Numbered from the stretch's first letter, positions 46,151-55,149 are shown. The stretch: 64,000 nucleotides of DNA from JALYGY01 sp963800975 (GCA_963800975.1 CAWDDB010000006.1:139179-203178), one strand, 5' to 3'. Translations and numbers: made by a program. Notes: generated by a model from the letters alone, not told the origin.

Positions 46151-46918
46151 GTGAGTCTACTGGAGGGCAAGGTCGCCTTCGTGACAGGGGCGGCCTCGAG
46201 GCGAGGCATTGGGCGCGCGATCGCCCTCACCTTCGCGCGGGCCGGGGCCTCGGTCGCGGTCGCGGACATCGACGAGGGGGGCGCGGTCGAGACGGTCGAA
46301 GAGCTGCGTCGGGAATCGGGGAGCGAGGCTCACGCGGCGTACGTTTGCGACGTCGCGAGCCGTGAGCAGGTCGAGGGAGCCCTGGCGGCCGTAGCCGATG
46401 AGATCGGGGCCCCGACGGTCCTGGTGAACAACTCTGGCATAACGCAGCCGAAGCGTCTCGTGGAGATCTCCGACGCCGACTACGACGCGGTGATGGATGT
46501 GAGCCTGCGCGGCTCGTTTCTCGCCTCTCAGGCGGTGGTGCCCTACATGCGCGAGGCCGGGGGTGGGTCCATCGTCTACCTCTCCTCGGTGTCCGCGGAG
46601 CGGGGCGGAGGCGTTTTCGGGGGGCCGCACTACGCGGCGGCGAAGGCTGGGATCCTCGGCCTCATGCGCGCGACGGCCCGCGACCTGGCCCCCGACGGCA
46701 TCCGGGCCAACGCCGTCGCCCCCGGCTTTATCGACACGGACATCACGGCGGGCAAGCTCACGCAGGAGCAGCTGGCCGGGATAGTGGCTTCGGTCCCCCT
46801 CGGTCGGGTGGGGAGAACCGAGGACGTGGCGCAGGTGTGCCTCTTTCTGGCGAGCGACATGTCCGCCTACGTCACCGGGGAGGTAGTCGACGTGAACGGC
46901 GGCATGCACATCTACTAA
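46151..46918 (+). CDS. Short-chain dehydrogenase/reductase
   Basis: 255 residues, classical SDR with TGAASRRGIGRAIAL, ADIDEG acidic residue (NAD), NNSGITQPK, catalytic Ser in YLSSVSAER and YAAAKAG, and a C-terminus GEVVDVNGGMHIY. GTG 46151 is preferred. Probably the last gene of the regulator-transketolase operon, oxidising the sugar, polyol or hydroxy acid that feeds the transketolase. Confidence 0.9.
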   Translation: MSLLEGKVAFVTGAASRRGIGRAIALTFARAGASVAVADIDEGGAVETVEELRRESGSEAHAAYVCDVASREQVEGALAAVADEIGAPTVLVNNSGITQPKRLVEISDADYDAVMDVSLRGSFLASQAVVPYMREAGGGSIVYLSSVSAERGGGVFGGPHYAAAKAGILGLMRATARDLAPDGIRANAVAPGFIDTDITAGKLTQEQLAGIVASVPLGRVGRTEDVAQVCLFLASDMSAYVTGEVVDVNGGMHIY

Positions 46919-46984
46919 CATCGCGCCCGTCAGCCTGATCGTGCTCATCCTGTTGGTCAGCGTTGTGGCGTAGCAGTACCGAAT

Positions 46985-47110
46985 CCAGGTGTAGAGACGG
47001 GGAGTCGGAAGGCGCTCACCTAACGGCTCCCTACTCCCTATCTCCCGACTCCCGGCGAACAAACCTGGCGCACCGTCGCCCGGGTTCGGCGTGAGTCGGG
47101 CGCGGTAACG
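46985..47110 (+). repeat. Intergenic repeat, second copy at 1797-1890
   Basis: Ends with GGGTTCGGCGTGAGTCGGGCGCG, nearly the same as GGTTTCGGTGTGAGTCGGGCGCG at 1869-1891. Both copies also contain GGGAGTCGG followed by CTACTCCCT and CTCCCGA arms that can pair. Two copies show it is a mobile or duplicated spacer element. I see no gene in 46919-47165. Confidence 0.5.
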
Positions 47111-47165
47111 CCCGGTGTGCTAATACTTCCTGCGCCGTCTTTGGAGCGGAGGGAGCGTAGACAGG

Positions 47166-47663
47166 GTGGCCGAGTGGCACGACTTTTTCCTGGCCCAGGC
47201 GGGGGCCGCCGGGGTCCTCACCGGGCTGGTGTTCGTCGGCGTCTCCATCAACCTCCAGGAGATCCTGTCCGACCCAGGCTCTGGCTTGCCCGGCCGTGCC
47301 GCGGAAGCCCTGATCCTTCTGGTGGCCGTTCTGATCACCTCCTCCCTGCTGCTCGTGCCGGGGCAGAGCACGACGCTTGTCGGGGCGGAGGTGCTCGCGA
47401 TCGGGCTCGCCGCCTGGATCTGGGTCGTGAGCATCCAGTTGCGGCGGCTGAAGAGCTGGCGGACGATGTCCCCCGGGCTCCGGCGGCCGTTCGTATTGCG
47501 CGTGGTGATGTGTCAGGTGGCCCTACTGCCGTTCGTGGCCGCGGGCTTCGCGGTGCTCGTAGGAGGGACGGTTGGCCTCTATTGGTTAGTGGCGGGCATG
47601 ATCTTCTCGACGGTCACGGCGTTGTTCGAGGCTTGGGTGTTGCTGGTCGAAATCAACCGGTGA
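47166..47663 (+). CDS. Multi-helix membrane protein of unknown function
   Basis: 165 residues with four or five hydrophobic helices. The start AEWHDFFLAQAGAAGVLTGLVFVGVSINL resembles a small widespread actinobacterial membrane family without known role. GTG start at 47166 after GGAGCGTAGACAGG. It stands alone between a repeat and a long spacer. Confidence 0.72.
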   Translation: MAEWHDFFLAQAGAAGVLTGLVFVGVSINLQEILSDPGSGLPGRAAEALILLVAVLITSSLLLVPGQSTTLVGAEVLAIGLAAWIWVVSIQLRRLKSWRTMSPGLRRPFVLRVVMCQVALLPFVAAGFAVLVGGTVGLYWLVAGMIFSTVTALFEAWVLLVEINR

Positions 47664-47706
47664 TCCGGAAGATCGCCCGCAACTTCGCTCGAGAAAGCCC
47701 CAAAAT

Positions 47707-47751
47707 TGCGTAACCTTACGCATGCGCCTACCCTCCACTTTGTCCTATGAT
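47707..47751 (+). promoter_or_regulatory. Perfect dyad upstream of a -10 box
   Basis: TGCGTAA-CC-TTACGCA (47707-47722) is a perfect 7+7 bp inverted repeat, followed 23 bases later by TATGAT (47746-47751). No good -35 is present, so an activator bound at the dyad is conceivable. Confidence 0.4.
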
Positions 47752-47784
47752 ACCTCCGTTACGAAAACGGCGGAGGAGGCAGGC

Positions 47785-47841
47785 GTGGGAAGCACGACCG
47801 TCAACAGGGGCGGCGGAAGCTTCGGGGTGGGTGGAGCGTGA
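47785..47841 (+). CDS. Possible 18-codon ORF
   Basis: GTG after GGAGGAGG, reading GSTTVNRGGGSFGVGGA, stop TGA overlapping the GTG of a nine-codon ORF (TVKAKVSR). The strong ribosome-binding site and upstream dyad make it worth noting, but so short a frame may be chance. The remaining 47842-47996 spacer shows nothing clear. Confidence 0.22.
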   Translation: MGSTTVNRGGGSFGVGGA

Positions 47842-47996
47842 CCGTCAAGGCCAAGGTCAGTAGGTAGCCGGCCCTACCCGAGCACCTTCGTGGAGGCGAA
47901 ATCTTCCGCGGTTATTAGCCTGTAGCCAAGCATGCGCGGCTTCCTGGCGCCTGGTAAGGTGCCCTCGAGAAGGATCACGAGCACGAGGAGGCGTCC

Positions 47997-48338
47997 GTGG
48001 CGGTCTTCTGCTTCACGCAGCACATCCAACCCGGCAAGCGGGATGAGGCCAGGGCCATCTTCGAGGAGGTCTCCGGTCCGCGACGTAGCGAGTACGAGGC
48101 GTCTCGCCGCCGCCTGGGCATCCGCAGCGAGAAGGTGTGGTTCCAGAGCTCGCCCAACGGGGAGATGGCGGTCGTCTACTGGGAGGGCGACGACCCCCGC
48201 TCGGCCCTGCGGGAGTTCGCTTCCTCCGAAGACCCCTTCGACGAGTGGCTCAAGGAGCGGGGAAGAGATGTCTACCAGTTCGAACCTGCCCAGACCCTGG
48301 AGGACGACGAGGAGGTCTTCGAAGCGGACGTCGGCTAA
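47997..48338 (+). CDS. Small dimeric alpha/beta-barrel-like protein
   Basis: 113 residues. FCFTQHIQPGKRDEARAIFE and EKVWFQSSPNGEMAVVYWEG look like the first strands and helix of an ABM/DUF6176-like barrel. No catalytic residues can be assigned. GTG 47997 has GAGGAGG six bases upstream. Confidence 0.65.
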   Translation: MAVFCFTQHIQPGKRDEARAIFEEVSGPRRSEYEASRRRLGIRSEKVWFQSSPNGEMAVVYWEGDDPRSALREFASSEDPFDEWLKERGRDVYQFEPAQTLEDDEEVFEADVG

Positions 48339-48654
48339 CGCCACGACAGCGCCGCTCATCGGCGGGAGTGCTGCTGGTAAGGTGGCTGACCTCTTCAAGG
48401 ACCCACTCTTCGTCCCGCTACCCTGCGTTTTGCGGAGGTAGTTCCGGGGAGCAGAGGTGTCGCGGGGGACGATCGCCAAAGGTTCCGGCATTGTTGTCGC
48501 CGCGGGACTTGGCCGTCGAGCGCGTGGCTGGCTCCGTCCCGTTTTCTCGCTCCCTTGTCTGCTGTGAGACGTCTCTCATGTATCAAGTACATCGATCAGA
48601 TGCATTAAACTGGTAGAGGTCAGAGTGGAACCTCTTGGGGGAGAGGACCCTGTC
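48339..48654 (+). promoter_or_regulatory. Spacer with dyad and -10 box before the exoprotein gene
   Basis: Most of this stretch shows no gene. Near its end ATGTA-TCAAG-TACAT (48578-48592) is a perfect dyad followed by TAAACT (48606-48611), a plausible -10 box, so it probably holds the regulated promoter of the beta-helix exoprotein gene. Confidence 0.35.
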
Positions 48655-50463
48655 ATGCGTCTTCGTGTCCACGACAATGCACTTGGCGAGCACAACTTGG
48701 CTGCGGGCTCGGGAAGAAGTTGCGGGTCAACGTTGGGGCGCTGCGTGACGGTGCTTGCCCTCGTAGCTCTCGGCCTGACGGTCGGGGGAGCGGCCATGGC
48801 AGTCACCACCTACGACTCTTGGGAGGCCGAGGGGCGCAACATGGTCCGGACTGGGTCGATCGTCAATACCCCCGGCTCCCTTCGCTACGAGGCTAATAAG
48901 GCTACTGCCAAGAGGGTGGACGGCGGGGATAGCCGCGCTAGCACTGTCGTAGCCAACGCCAGAACAAACGCCACCACCACCACCGAGGTTTGTATGAGAC
49001 TATTGCTGGACAGAATTCCTGTTACAGGAGACAAGTGTATCGGTCCATCCGAGGCCAACCGTGCTTCCTGGGTAGATTACAAGTGGAACAGTCTTCCTGT
49101 TTCTCTCACGAATCGTACCGATGTTTCCATCCGTTCCGTGTCGGTAACAGGTAAGGACCGTTTGTTCCTCAACGCCGTGAGAGTAGAGGGTCCCGATCCC
49201 AATCCCGATACAGACCGTGATGGTGCACCTGATGGCACGGACAACTGTCCTACGGTCTTCAATTCCTCTCAGACCGACTCGGACGGAGACGGCGAGGGCA
49301 ACGCCTGCGACGCCTCCCGCTACGGCCCCGGGCCCGACTCCGACGACGACGACGACGGTAGGCCGGACGACACGGACGTCTTCCCCCAGGACCCGGGCCG
49401 GCAAGACGAGCCTATCGCCTGCCAGGGCAACGAGATCGAGCCCTCGGAGAACATGGCGCAGATCGTGAACTCCGACCCCGCGGGCGCGCACACCACCTTC
49501 TGCGCCCTGGAGGGCACGCACAACATCTCCCAGCCCTTCACGCTGAGGGACGGCGACAGGCTGCTCGGGCCGACCAACGCCCCGCTCGTGACGATAGAGA
49601 CCCCGAAGGGGCCCGTCACCTACGCCGAGCCCACGGCCCACGTGAGGACCACGAGCCACTCCCGGCTGATCACGATGGAGGGGAACGCCGAGGTGGGCTG
49701 GCTTGAGTTAAGCGGCGCGGTCGGCACCGTCACGAACGGCGAGCCCGGCAACGGCACCGGCGTTGCGATCGGCATGGGGCACGCCAGCGGCGCGGCGAAG
49801 CTGCACCACGTGGAGCTCCACGGCAACGACTCCAACGGGGTGACCAGCGCCAACGGCACCATCAGCAACTCGCACTGCTACGACAACACCCAGGTGGACG
49901 CCTTCCTCGGCTTCTCCGGCGCTTGCGTCAAGGGCATCGAGGAGTTCGAGGTGACCCAGACGTACTGCCACGACGAGCAGGGAAACTGCTTCTGGTACGA
50001 CCACAGCCTCCAGGGCGTCGGCAACGTGCCCGAGATGGCCGACAACCCTGGGGGCGGCGCCTACTTCCACCGCAACCTGATAGTCGACGCGATGCGCTGG
50101 GGCATCCGCTACGAGTACACGCCAAGAGACGTGGCGAGCGGGGTCCACCCGACGCAGCCGGCGTTCCTGGCCGAACACAACGTCTTCGCCTCCAACGGCG
50201 ACCCGGACAGGTCCTATACCGGCTCCGCCTCGATGCAGGACGCCATGAACGGCACCTTCAGGAACAACCACTTCGGGGCCGTCACGATAGGGGGCCGGTC
50301 CTACGGGGCCAGCCACCAAGGCATCGCGGTCGTGTTCTCGGACGGGCCAAGGTCCACCGACCTGTGGAACGCGGACGCCCATGGCAACGACCTGAACGGC
50401 GAGACGATGACCAACTGCGACCTCCCGGACGTCGCGGTCGACTGCCGCGACAACACCCCGTAG
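48655..50463 (+). CDS. Secreted thrombospondin-type-3 repeat / beta-helix protein
   Basis: About 602 residues. An N-terminal hydrophobic segment (VTVLALVALGLTVGGAAMAV) is a signal peptide. After a beta-rich domain come Ca-binding TSP3 repeats (DTDRDGAPDGTDNCPTVF, TDSDGDGEGNACD, DSDDDDDGRPDDTD), then a right-handed beta-helix with many His/Asn/Cys turns. The stretch 48960-49290 is visibly richer in A/T than the rest, as if the gene were a mosaic. ATG 48655 behind GGGGGAGAGGA is chosen over GTG 48625. Downstream sequence reads protein-like in another frame (VGHPAEGMTGTVDVTTPIQP), so the stop at 50463 may be a frameshift. Confidence 0.82.
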   Translation: MRLRVHDNALGEHNLAAGSGRSCGSTLGRCVTVLALVALGLTVGGAAMAVTTYDSWEAEGRNMVRTGSIVNTPGSLRYEANKATAKRVDGGDSRASTVVANARTNATTTTEVCMRLLLDRIPVTGDKCIGPSEANRASWVDYKWNSLPVSLTNRTDVSIRSVSVTGKDRLFLNAVRVEGPDPNPDTDRDGAPDGTDNCPTVFNSSQTDSDGDGEGNACDASRYGPGPDSDDDDDGRPDDTDVFPQDPGRQDEPIACQGNEIEPSENMAQIVNSDPAGAHTTFCALEGTHNISQPFTLRDGDRLLGPTNAPLVTIETPKGPVTYAEPTAHVRTTSHSRLITMEGNAEVGWLELSGAVGTVTNGEPGNGTGVAIGMGHASGAAKLHHVELHGNDSNGVTSANGTISNSHCYDNTQVDAFLGFSGACVKGIEEFEVTQTYCHDEQGNCFWYDHSLQGVGNVPEMADNPGGGAYFHRNLIVDAMRWGIRYEYTPRDVASGVHPTQPAFLAEHNVFASNGDPDRSYTGSASMQDAMNGTFRNNHFGAVTIGGRSYGASHQGIAVVFSDGPRSTDLWNADAHGNDLNGETMTNCDLPDVAVDCRDNTP

Positions 50464-50694
50464 GGCGTAGCGCGTGGGCCACCCCGCCGAGGGCATGACC
50501 GGCACGGTGGACGTCACCACCCCGATCCAGCCGCACGTGGGCTGCACCATCGTCTTGGAGCCGGACACCAACACCAACGGCGTTCTCGGAACTCCACCCT
50601 CTCGACGGGCTCACCCCCCTACCGCTTCCGGCCAAGAAGGGGATAGCAGAGGCGGCCGAAGGTCACGAAAGCCGCCAGGGCCTCACTGCCGCGA

Positions 50695-51480
50695 TCATCC
50701 CGCCGATGGGGGAGCCGCGCCGGGAGCGGCTTCCTCGCCGAACAGGACCTGCTTGTTGGCGAGGCGCTCGGGGACGCCGGGGTCGTGTCCGAGGAGCAGC
50801 ACGCTAGGCTCTGAGCGGGCGAACGCCTTGACCGCCCGCTGACTCGCAAGCGAGATCCGCACGCTCATGGTCACTCCGTCGACCTTGTCTTCGATCAGGT
50901 TTTGCTGCTTGTAGGAGACGTCGCCGGCCACGAGGTAGGTTACGTCCTCCCCGCGCACGATCACGGCCACCTGCCCGGCCATGTGCCCCGGTATGTCCAC
51001 CACCCGGATCGAACCGTCTCTGGTCAGGCTGGCCGAGCGGGGGAACGGGCCGAGAGGGCCAGCATCGAAAGTGAACGGTGTGGGATCGAACCACCGCGGC
51101 CACGACCTCGGTAGGGCCCCTATGAGCCCACGCTGGCGCCGGGAGGCACGCAAGCATTCGGCGGGGGCCAATATCTGGGTGTGGGGGAAGTGGTGCAGAC
51201 CGCCAGTGTGGTCGTGGTGCAGGTGCGTCATCAGCAGCTGGCGGACGTCCCTGGCGGGATCTATGCCCATGTCCGCGAGCTGCACCCCGATCTCCTCTTC
51301 CGGGGCGACAATTATCTTCACCGCGTACTGGAAGAAGGGGTTGGTCTTGGGCATGTAGTTCTTGCGCGAGTTGCGCGCGTTGTCTCCGGTGTCGACGACG
51401 AAGAGCCCCTCGGGGTGCTCGATGAGGTAGCCGTAGATGGGCACCGGCCCGACCCAATCCCTGTCGATTATGATCCCCAC
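50695..51480 (-). CDS. MBL-fold hydrolase, N-acyl homoserine lactonase-like
   Basis: At least 261 residues. The zinc site THLHHDHTGGLHHFP (HxHxDH), a later GHMAGQVAV His, GDVSY with the bridging Asp and LLGHDPGV with the final His match the AiiA-type lactonase branch. The frame is open upstream through VKITAIQTGTANLHRLHEEA, the usual N-terminus of this family, but there is no ATG, GTG or TTG there; the expected start position (51568-51570) is GTA. So the annotated GTG at 51480 may be an artefact of a mutated or misread start. Substrate may be any lactone. Confidence 0.82.
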   Translation of the reverse strand: MGIIIDRDWVGPVPIYGYLIEHPEGLFVVDTGDNARNSRKNYMPKTNPFFQYAVKIIVAPEEEIGVQLADMGIDPARDVRQLLMTHLHHDHTGGLHHFPHTQILAPAECLRASRRQRGLIGALPRSWPRWFDPTPFTFDAGPLGPFPRSASLTRDGSIRVVDIPGHMAGQVAVIVRGEDVTYLVAGDVSYKQQNLIEDKVDGVTMSVRISLASQRAVKAFARSEPSVLLLGHDPGVPERLANKQVLFGEEAAPGAAPPSAG

Positions 51481-51780
51481 CTTGCGCCGCAGAGGCCCCC
51501 ATTGGAGTGGCGCCTCCTCATGTAGGCGATGCAGGTTGGCCGTCCCGGTCTGGATGGCCGTGATCTTTACCTCCGCCCGCCCTTCTGCGCCATCCGCTAT
51601 GAGCTACCTCCCAACCACCACAACTACCAGTTGTGACCATCCTACACCGAGCCCTGTGCCGGCGTTGCCCAGGCCGAATGGCCTCGAGTGCCGTTTATGG
51701 AATGGTTCGTGTGGAGGATGCCTGGCCGGTATTGCGGTGTTAGGCTGTGCGAGTCTTGGCGCCTGACAGGGGAGGGGACC

Positions 51781-53184
51781 GTGGGCACGAACATAGAGGG
51801 CGCGATGCTCGAAAAGTTCCGTGCGGGATTGCGAGGGGCCGCCTACGTTCCCGGCGACGACGGCTACGACGAGGGGCGACGGGGCTTTAACTTGAACGCC
51901 CGCCAGGAGCCCGCGCTCGTCGTCGTGGCTGCGGCCGCGGCGGATATCGTGGCCGCGGTACGCCTGGGAAAAGAGCAGGACCTGGGGGTGGGCGTGCTTG
52001 CCACGGGGCACGGCGTCGCCTCTCCCTGCGACGGGGGCGTCCTCCTCAACACCTCCCGAATGCGCGGCGTGAGCGTGGATGCCGAATCGCGGAGGGCCAG
52101 GGTCGAGCCGGGGGCCCTCTGGTCCAACGTCCTCCCGGTGGCCCAGTCGCACGGGCTTATGGGGCTCGGGGGCTCCTCCTCGGGCGTGGGCGTGGTCGGC
52201 TACACGCTGGGCGGCGGCTATGGCTGGCTGGGACGCAAGTACGGGTTCGCCGCGGAGAGCATGCGCGAGGCCGACTTGGTCACGGCCGACGGCGAGCACG
52301 TCAAGGCGAGCGCCGAGGAGAACGCGGATCTCTTCTGGGGACTCAAAGGCGGCGTGGACAATTTCGGCATCGTCACCTCCCTCGAATTCACCCTCTATCC
52401 CCTCACCACGGTCTACGGCGGCGGCATCTACTTCCCGGTCGAGAGAGCTTCGGACGTCCTCGACCTCTACGCCAGCTGGGTCTCGGGACTCCCGGACGAG
52501 ATGACCACCTCGGTCACGTTCCTGAACTTCCCGCCTCTTCCGCAGCTGCCGGATGCGCTGCGCGGCGAGTCCGTTATTGCGGTGCGCGGTTGCTACTGCG
52601 GGGACCCGCCCGAGGACGGCGAGGATCTGATGCGCCCCTGGCGCGAGCTCGGCGAGCCCATCATGGACGGCTTCAAGACGATGCCCTGTTCGGAGATGGA
52701 CTCCATCAACATGGACCCGACGGATCCGGTGGGGGCCTACGGTCACGTAGAACTATTGAGCGACCTCTCTGCCGATACCATAGCCACGCTCGTGAAGGTC
52801 GCCGGCGCCGACTCCGATACACCACTTACCTCGCTCGAGCTGCGTGAGCTCGGCGGAGCGTTGGCGCGCATGCCCTCCGACTTGAGCCCGATCGGGCGCA
52901 CGGGCTCGCGGTTCATCATGAACGGCATCGGTATGACCCCGACGCCCGAGGCGGCCAAGAAGGTGCAGTCATACCTGGCCTACGTGTCAGAGAGCGCGCG
53001 AGCGCACGAAACCGGCGCCACCTACGTCAACTTCCTCGAGCTCGACGGCGCGACGCCGGAACGCGTGAAGGCCGCCTACTCGCCGGAGGACTGGGGGCGC
53101 CTGGTGGCCCTCAAGGACCGGTACGACCCGTCCAACACGTTCCGCTTCAACCGCAACATCCCGCCGTCGTCCGACGTCCGGTAA
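51781..53184 (+). CDS. FAD-linked oxidase, berberine-bridge (BBE-like) family
   Basis: 467 residues. PCMH-type FAD domain: VVVAAAAADIVAAVRLGKEQ, GVLATGHGVASPCDGG with the His often linked to FAD, GVVGYTLGGGYGWLGRKYGF, and DLFWGLKGGVDNFGIVTSLE. The C-terminal BBE segment is YSPEDWGRLVALKDRYDPSN. Oxidises alcohols, sugars or secondary metabolites with O2. GTG 51781 behind GAGGGG is the start. It lies just left of the repeat array. Confidence 0.9.
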   Translation: MGTNIEGAMLEKFRAGLRGAAYVPGDDGYDEGRRGFNLNARQEPALVVVAAAAADIVAAVRLGKEQDLGVGVLATGHGVASPCDGGVLLNTSRMRGVSVDAESRRARVEPGALWSNVLPVAQSHGLMGLGGSSSGVGVVGYTLGGGYGWLGRKYGFAAESMREADLVTADGEHVKASAEENADLFWGLKGGVDNFGIVTSLEFTLYPLTTVYGGGIYFPVERASDVLDLYASWVSGLPDEMTTSVTFLNFPPLPQLPDALRGESVIAVRGCYCGDPPEDGEDLMRPWRELGEPIMDGFKTMPCSEMDSINMDPTDPVGAYGHVELLSDLSADTIATLVKVAGADSDTPLTSLELRELGGALARMPSDLSPIGRTGSRFIMNGIGMTPTPEAAKKVQSYLAYVSESARAHETGATYVNFLELDGATPERVKAAYSPEDWGRLVALKDRYDPSNTFRFNRNIPPSSDVR

Positions 53185-53289
53185 CCCGACCGCTCAATAA
53201 CGGACGGTGAGGGATCGCCTCCGAAAAGCTTGCCTCCTCGTTCGAGCTGCTGCCGCTACGACGGGCGCACGGGAAGATCTACCGACGCC

Positions 53290-53333
53290 CTATTCACCTA
53301 CCTTTGTAGAAGAGAGATTCCAGGAGGTTCGTT
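53290..53333 (+). repeat. Array repeat, copy A
   Basis: TATTCACC left box, TAGAAGAGAGATTC middle, AGGAGGTTCG right box. First copy of the uniformly oriented family that separates genes to the window's right edge. Confidence 0.75.
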
Positions 53334-53407
53334 TCCTAGGACCATAGGATCGTCCTCGTAACGGTTGTCGTAACGCCTGGGAGACGGTAGCCCTGTAGAG
53401 TGGTGTC

Positions 53408-54631
53408 GTGACAGTAGGGGCAACAGAACGGGGCCGAAGAATCGGTAGGATGGGCCACCGCGCCGCCTGGCTCGCCTGGTTGATCTGTGGGCTGACGGTG
53501 GTCTCGATCGCCTGCGCCGTCGCGCTGGCCTTCCTCAATAGGTCCGATGTAAGGGCGGTGATCTTTCCTCTGTGCCTGACGCTGAGCGCGGTGGTCGGCG
53601 GCCTGGTCGCTTCCCGGCGTCCTGCCAACCCGGTCGGCTGGTTCTTCCTGGGCAGCGGTGGGTGTTTCGCCATCACGCTCGTCGCGTACCAGTACGCCAC
53701 CTACGGGTTGCCGGGAGCCCAGGCGATGGCCTGGCTGCAAAGCTGGTTGTGGGTGCCGGGAGCAATGCTTCTACTTTGTTTCTTGCCGCTCTACTTCCCT
53801 GACGGGCGTCTGGTTTCGCGGCGCTGGAGGTGGGTTGCGCGCCTTGCTCTTTTCCTCTGCGTAACGGGGGCAGCGTTATTCGCGTTGAGTCCGAGGGAAC
53901 AGGAGGGGGGCATCGTCAACCCGCTCGGGATCGAGGCGCTAAGACCGGTTTCCGACCTTCTCGAGCCAGCATACCTCGCGCTGTACTTTTTCCTCTGGTT
54001 TGCTTCGGCGGCGAGCCTGGTGGTGCGCTTCAGGCGCTCCGGGAGCCTGGAGCGACAGCAGATCAAGTGGCTAGCATTCGCCGCCTCGGTGGTGCCCGTG
54101 TGGTTTCTGATCAGCGCCCCGATCGAGGCGGCCTCCCGCACCCTTTTCGACGTCTTGGAGGCTCTTATCTTCGTCGCCTTGATCCCGGTCGCAGCCGGGG
54201 TGGCTATCCTCAGGTACCGTCTCTACGACATAGATGTGATCATCAACCGCACCCTCGTCTACGGTGCACTCACCGCGATACTGGTGGTGGTCTACTTCGG
54301 TGGGGTGGCAACGACCCAGGCGATCTTCCGCACGCTCACCGGTCAACAAGAGCAGCCGCAACTAGCCATCGTCGTTTCCACCCTGATCATCGCCGCGCTC
54401 TTCAACCCGTTAAGGCGTCGCATCCAGGCCTTTATCGACCGCCGCTTCTATCGCAGGAAGTACGACACCAGAAAGACCCTGGAAGCCTTCTCCGCGAAGC
54501 TGCGCGACGAGACAGACCTTGAGGCGCTGAACGCCGAGTTGGTAGGGGTGGTGAGGGAGACGATGCAGCCTTCGCACATCTCTCTGTGGCAGCGCCCCGA
54601 TACTCCCATGCGAGGCAAGCCAAAAAGCTAG
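53408..54631 (+). CDS. Sensor-kinase-like membrane protein without a kinase domain
   Basis: 407 residues: about eight helices, then RLYDIDVIINRTLVYGALT, a segment that in actinobacterial histidine kinases joins the membrane sensor to a GAF/kinase part, then a helix pair and RRRIQAFIDRRFYRRKYDTR. No H box or ATPase domain follows; the protein ends after LVGVVRETMQPSHISLWQRP. It could sense and signal through partners or be a truncated kinase. GTG start. First gene of the repeat-punctuated array (between copies A and B). Confidence 0.75.
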   Translation: MTVGATERGRRIGRMGHRAAWLAWLICGLTVVSIACAVALAFLNRSDVRAVIFPLCLTLSAVVGGLVASRRPANPVGWFFLGSGGCFAITLVAYQYATYGLPGAQAMAWLQSWLWVPGAMLLLCFLPLYFPDGRLVSRRWRWVARLALFLCVTGAALFALSPREQEGGIVNPLGIEALRPVSDLLEPAYLALYFFLWFASAASLVVRFRRSGSLERQQIKWLAFAASVVPVWFLISAPIEAASRTLFDVLEALIFVALIPVAAGVAILRYRLYDIDVIINRTLVYGALTAILVVVYFGGVATTQAIFRTLTGQQEQPQLAIVVSTLIIAALFNPLRRRIQAFIDRRFYRRKYDTRKTLEAFSAKLRDETDLEALNAELVGVVRETMQPSHISLWQRPDTPMRGKPKS

Positions 54632-54637
54632 CGATCA

Positions 54638-54681
54638 CCCTGTTCACTTGAGCGTGTAGAAGTGTTCTCCGAGGACCCTTA
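54638..54681 (+). repeat. Array repeat, copy B
   Basis: TGTTCAC left box, CGTGTAGAAG, TTCTCCGAGGACC right part; lies between convergent genes. Confidence 0.65.
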
Positions 54682-55029
54682 GGTGTAGGATCGGCGCGGG
54701 CCTGGCAGCACCGCCAACAGGATGACCACGGCGAGGCCCACGACCCCGATCGTCGCGAGGACTCGCCCAGTGAGGTCCGGCGCGAAGAGCAGCCCCGGAG
54801 CCGCCGCGAGGATGTTGAGCACAGAGACGACGATGGTTAGCCACAGGGCCCACCGCTTGAGCATCCACAGCCCCACCGCGGCAACGAGGCCCAATACGCC
54901 CAGCGCAATAACCAAGTAAACGACGGACCCCACCTCGGCCGGCAGGATGAGCGGGGCCAAGAGGTTGGCCAGGCTAAGGAGCGCAAGTAAGATGGCGGCG
55001 ATGGTCACGGGCTGAGGTCGCGGACGCAC
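54679..55029 (-). CDS. Small four-helix membrane protein
   Basis: 116 residues, four hydrophobic helices (e.g. ILLALLSLANLLAPLILP, VGLAVVILLAVLPGP). No known family. GTG 55029 with GGAGGG five bases upstream is chosen over longer starts. Its stop touches repeat copy B, and the gene is antisense to the array's general direction. Confidence 0.65.
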   Translation of the reverse strand: MRPRPQPVTIAAILLALLSLANLLAPLILPAEVGSVVYLVIALGVLGLVAAVGLWMLKRWALWLTIVVSVLNILAAAPGLLFAPDLTGRVLATIGVVGLAVVILLAVLPGPRRSYT

Positions 55030-55105
55030 ACGAACCCTCCTTCTCTGGAGCCCTTGTCTGCCTCCATGGTGCCACCCCGGAGGGTATGGCGCATCGAACG
55101 GAGGC

Positions 55106-55149
55106 GTATTCACCCAAGTTCGTGGTAGGGGCTTTCTCGAAAGTCTACG
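55106..55149 (+). repeat. Array repeat, copy C
   Basis: TATTCACCCAAGTTCGTGG and TTTCTCGAAAGTCTACG; upstream of the FAD monooxygenase unit. Confidence 0.7.
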
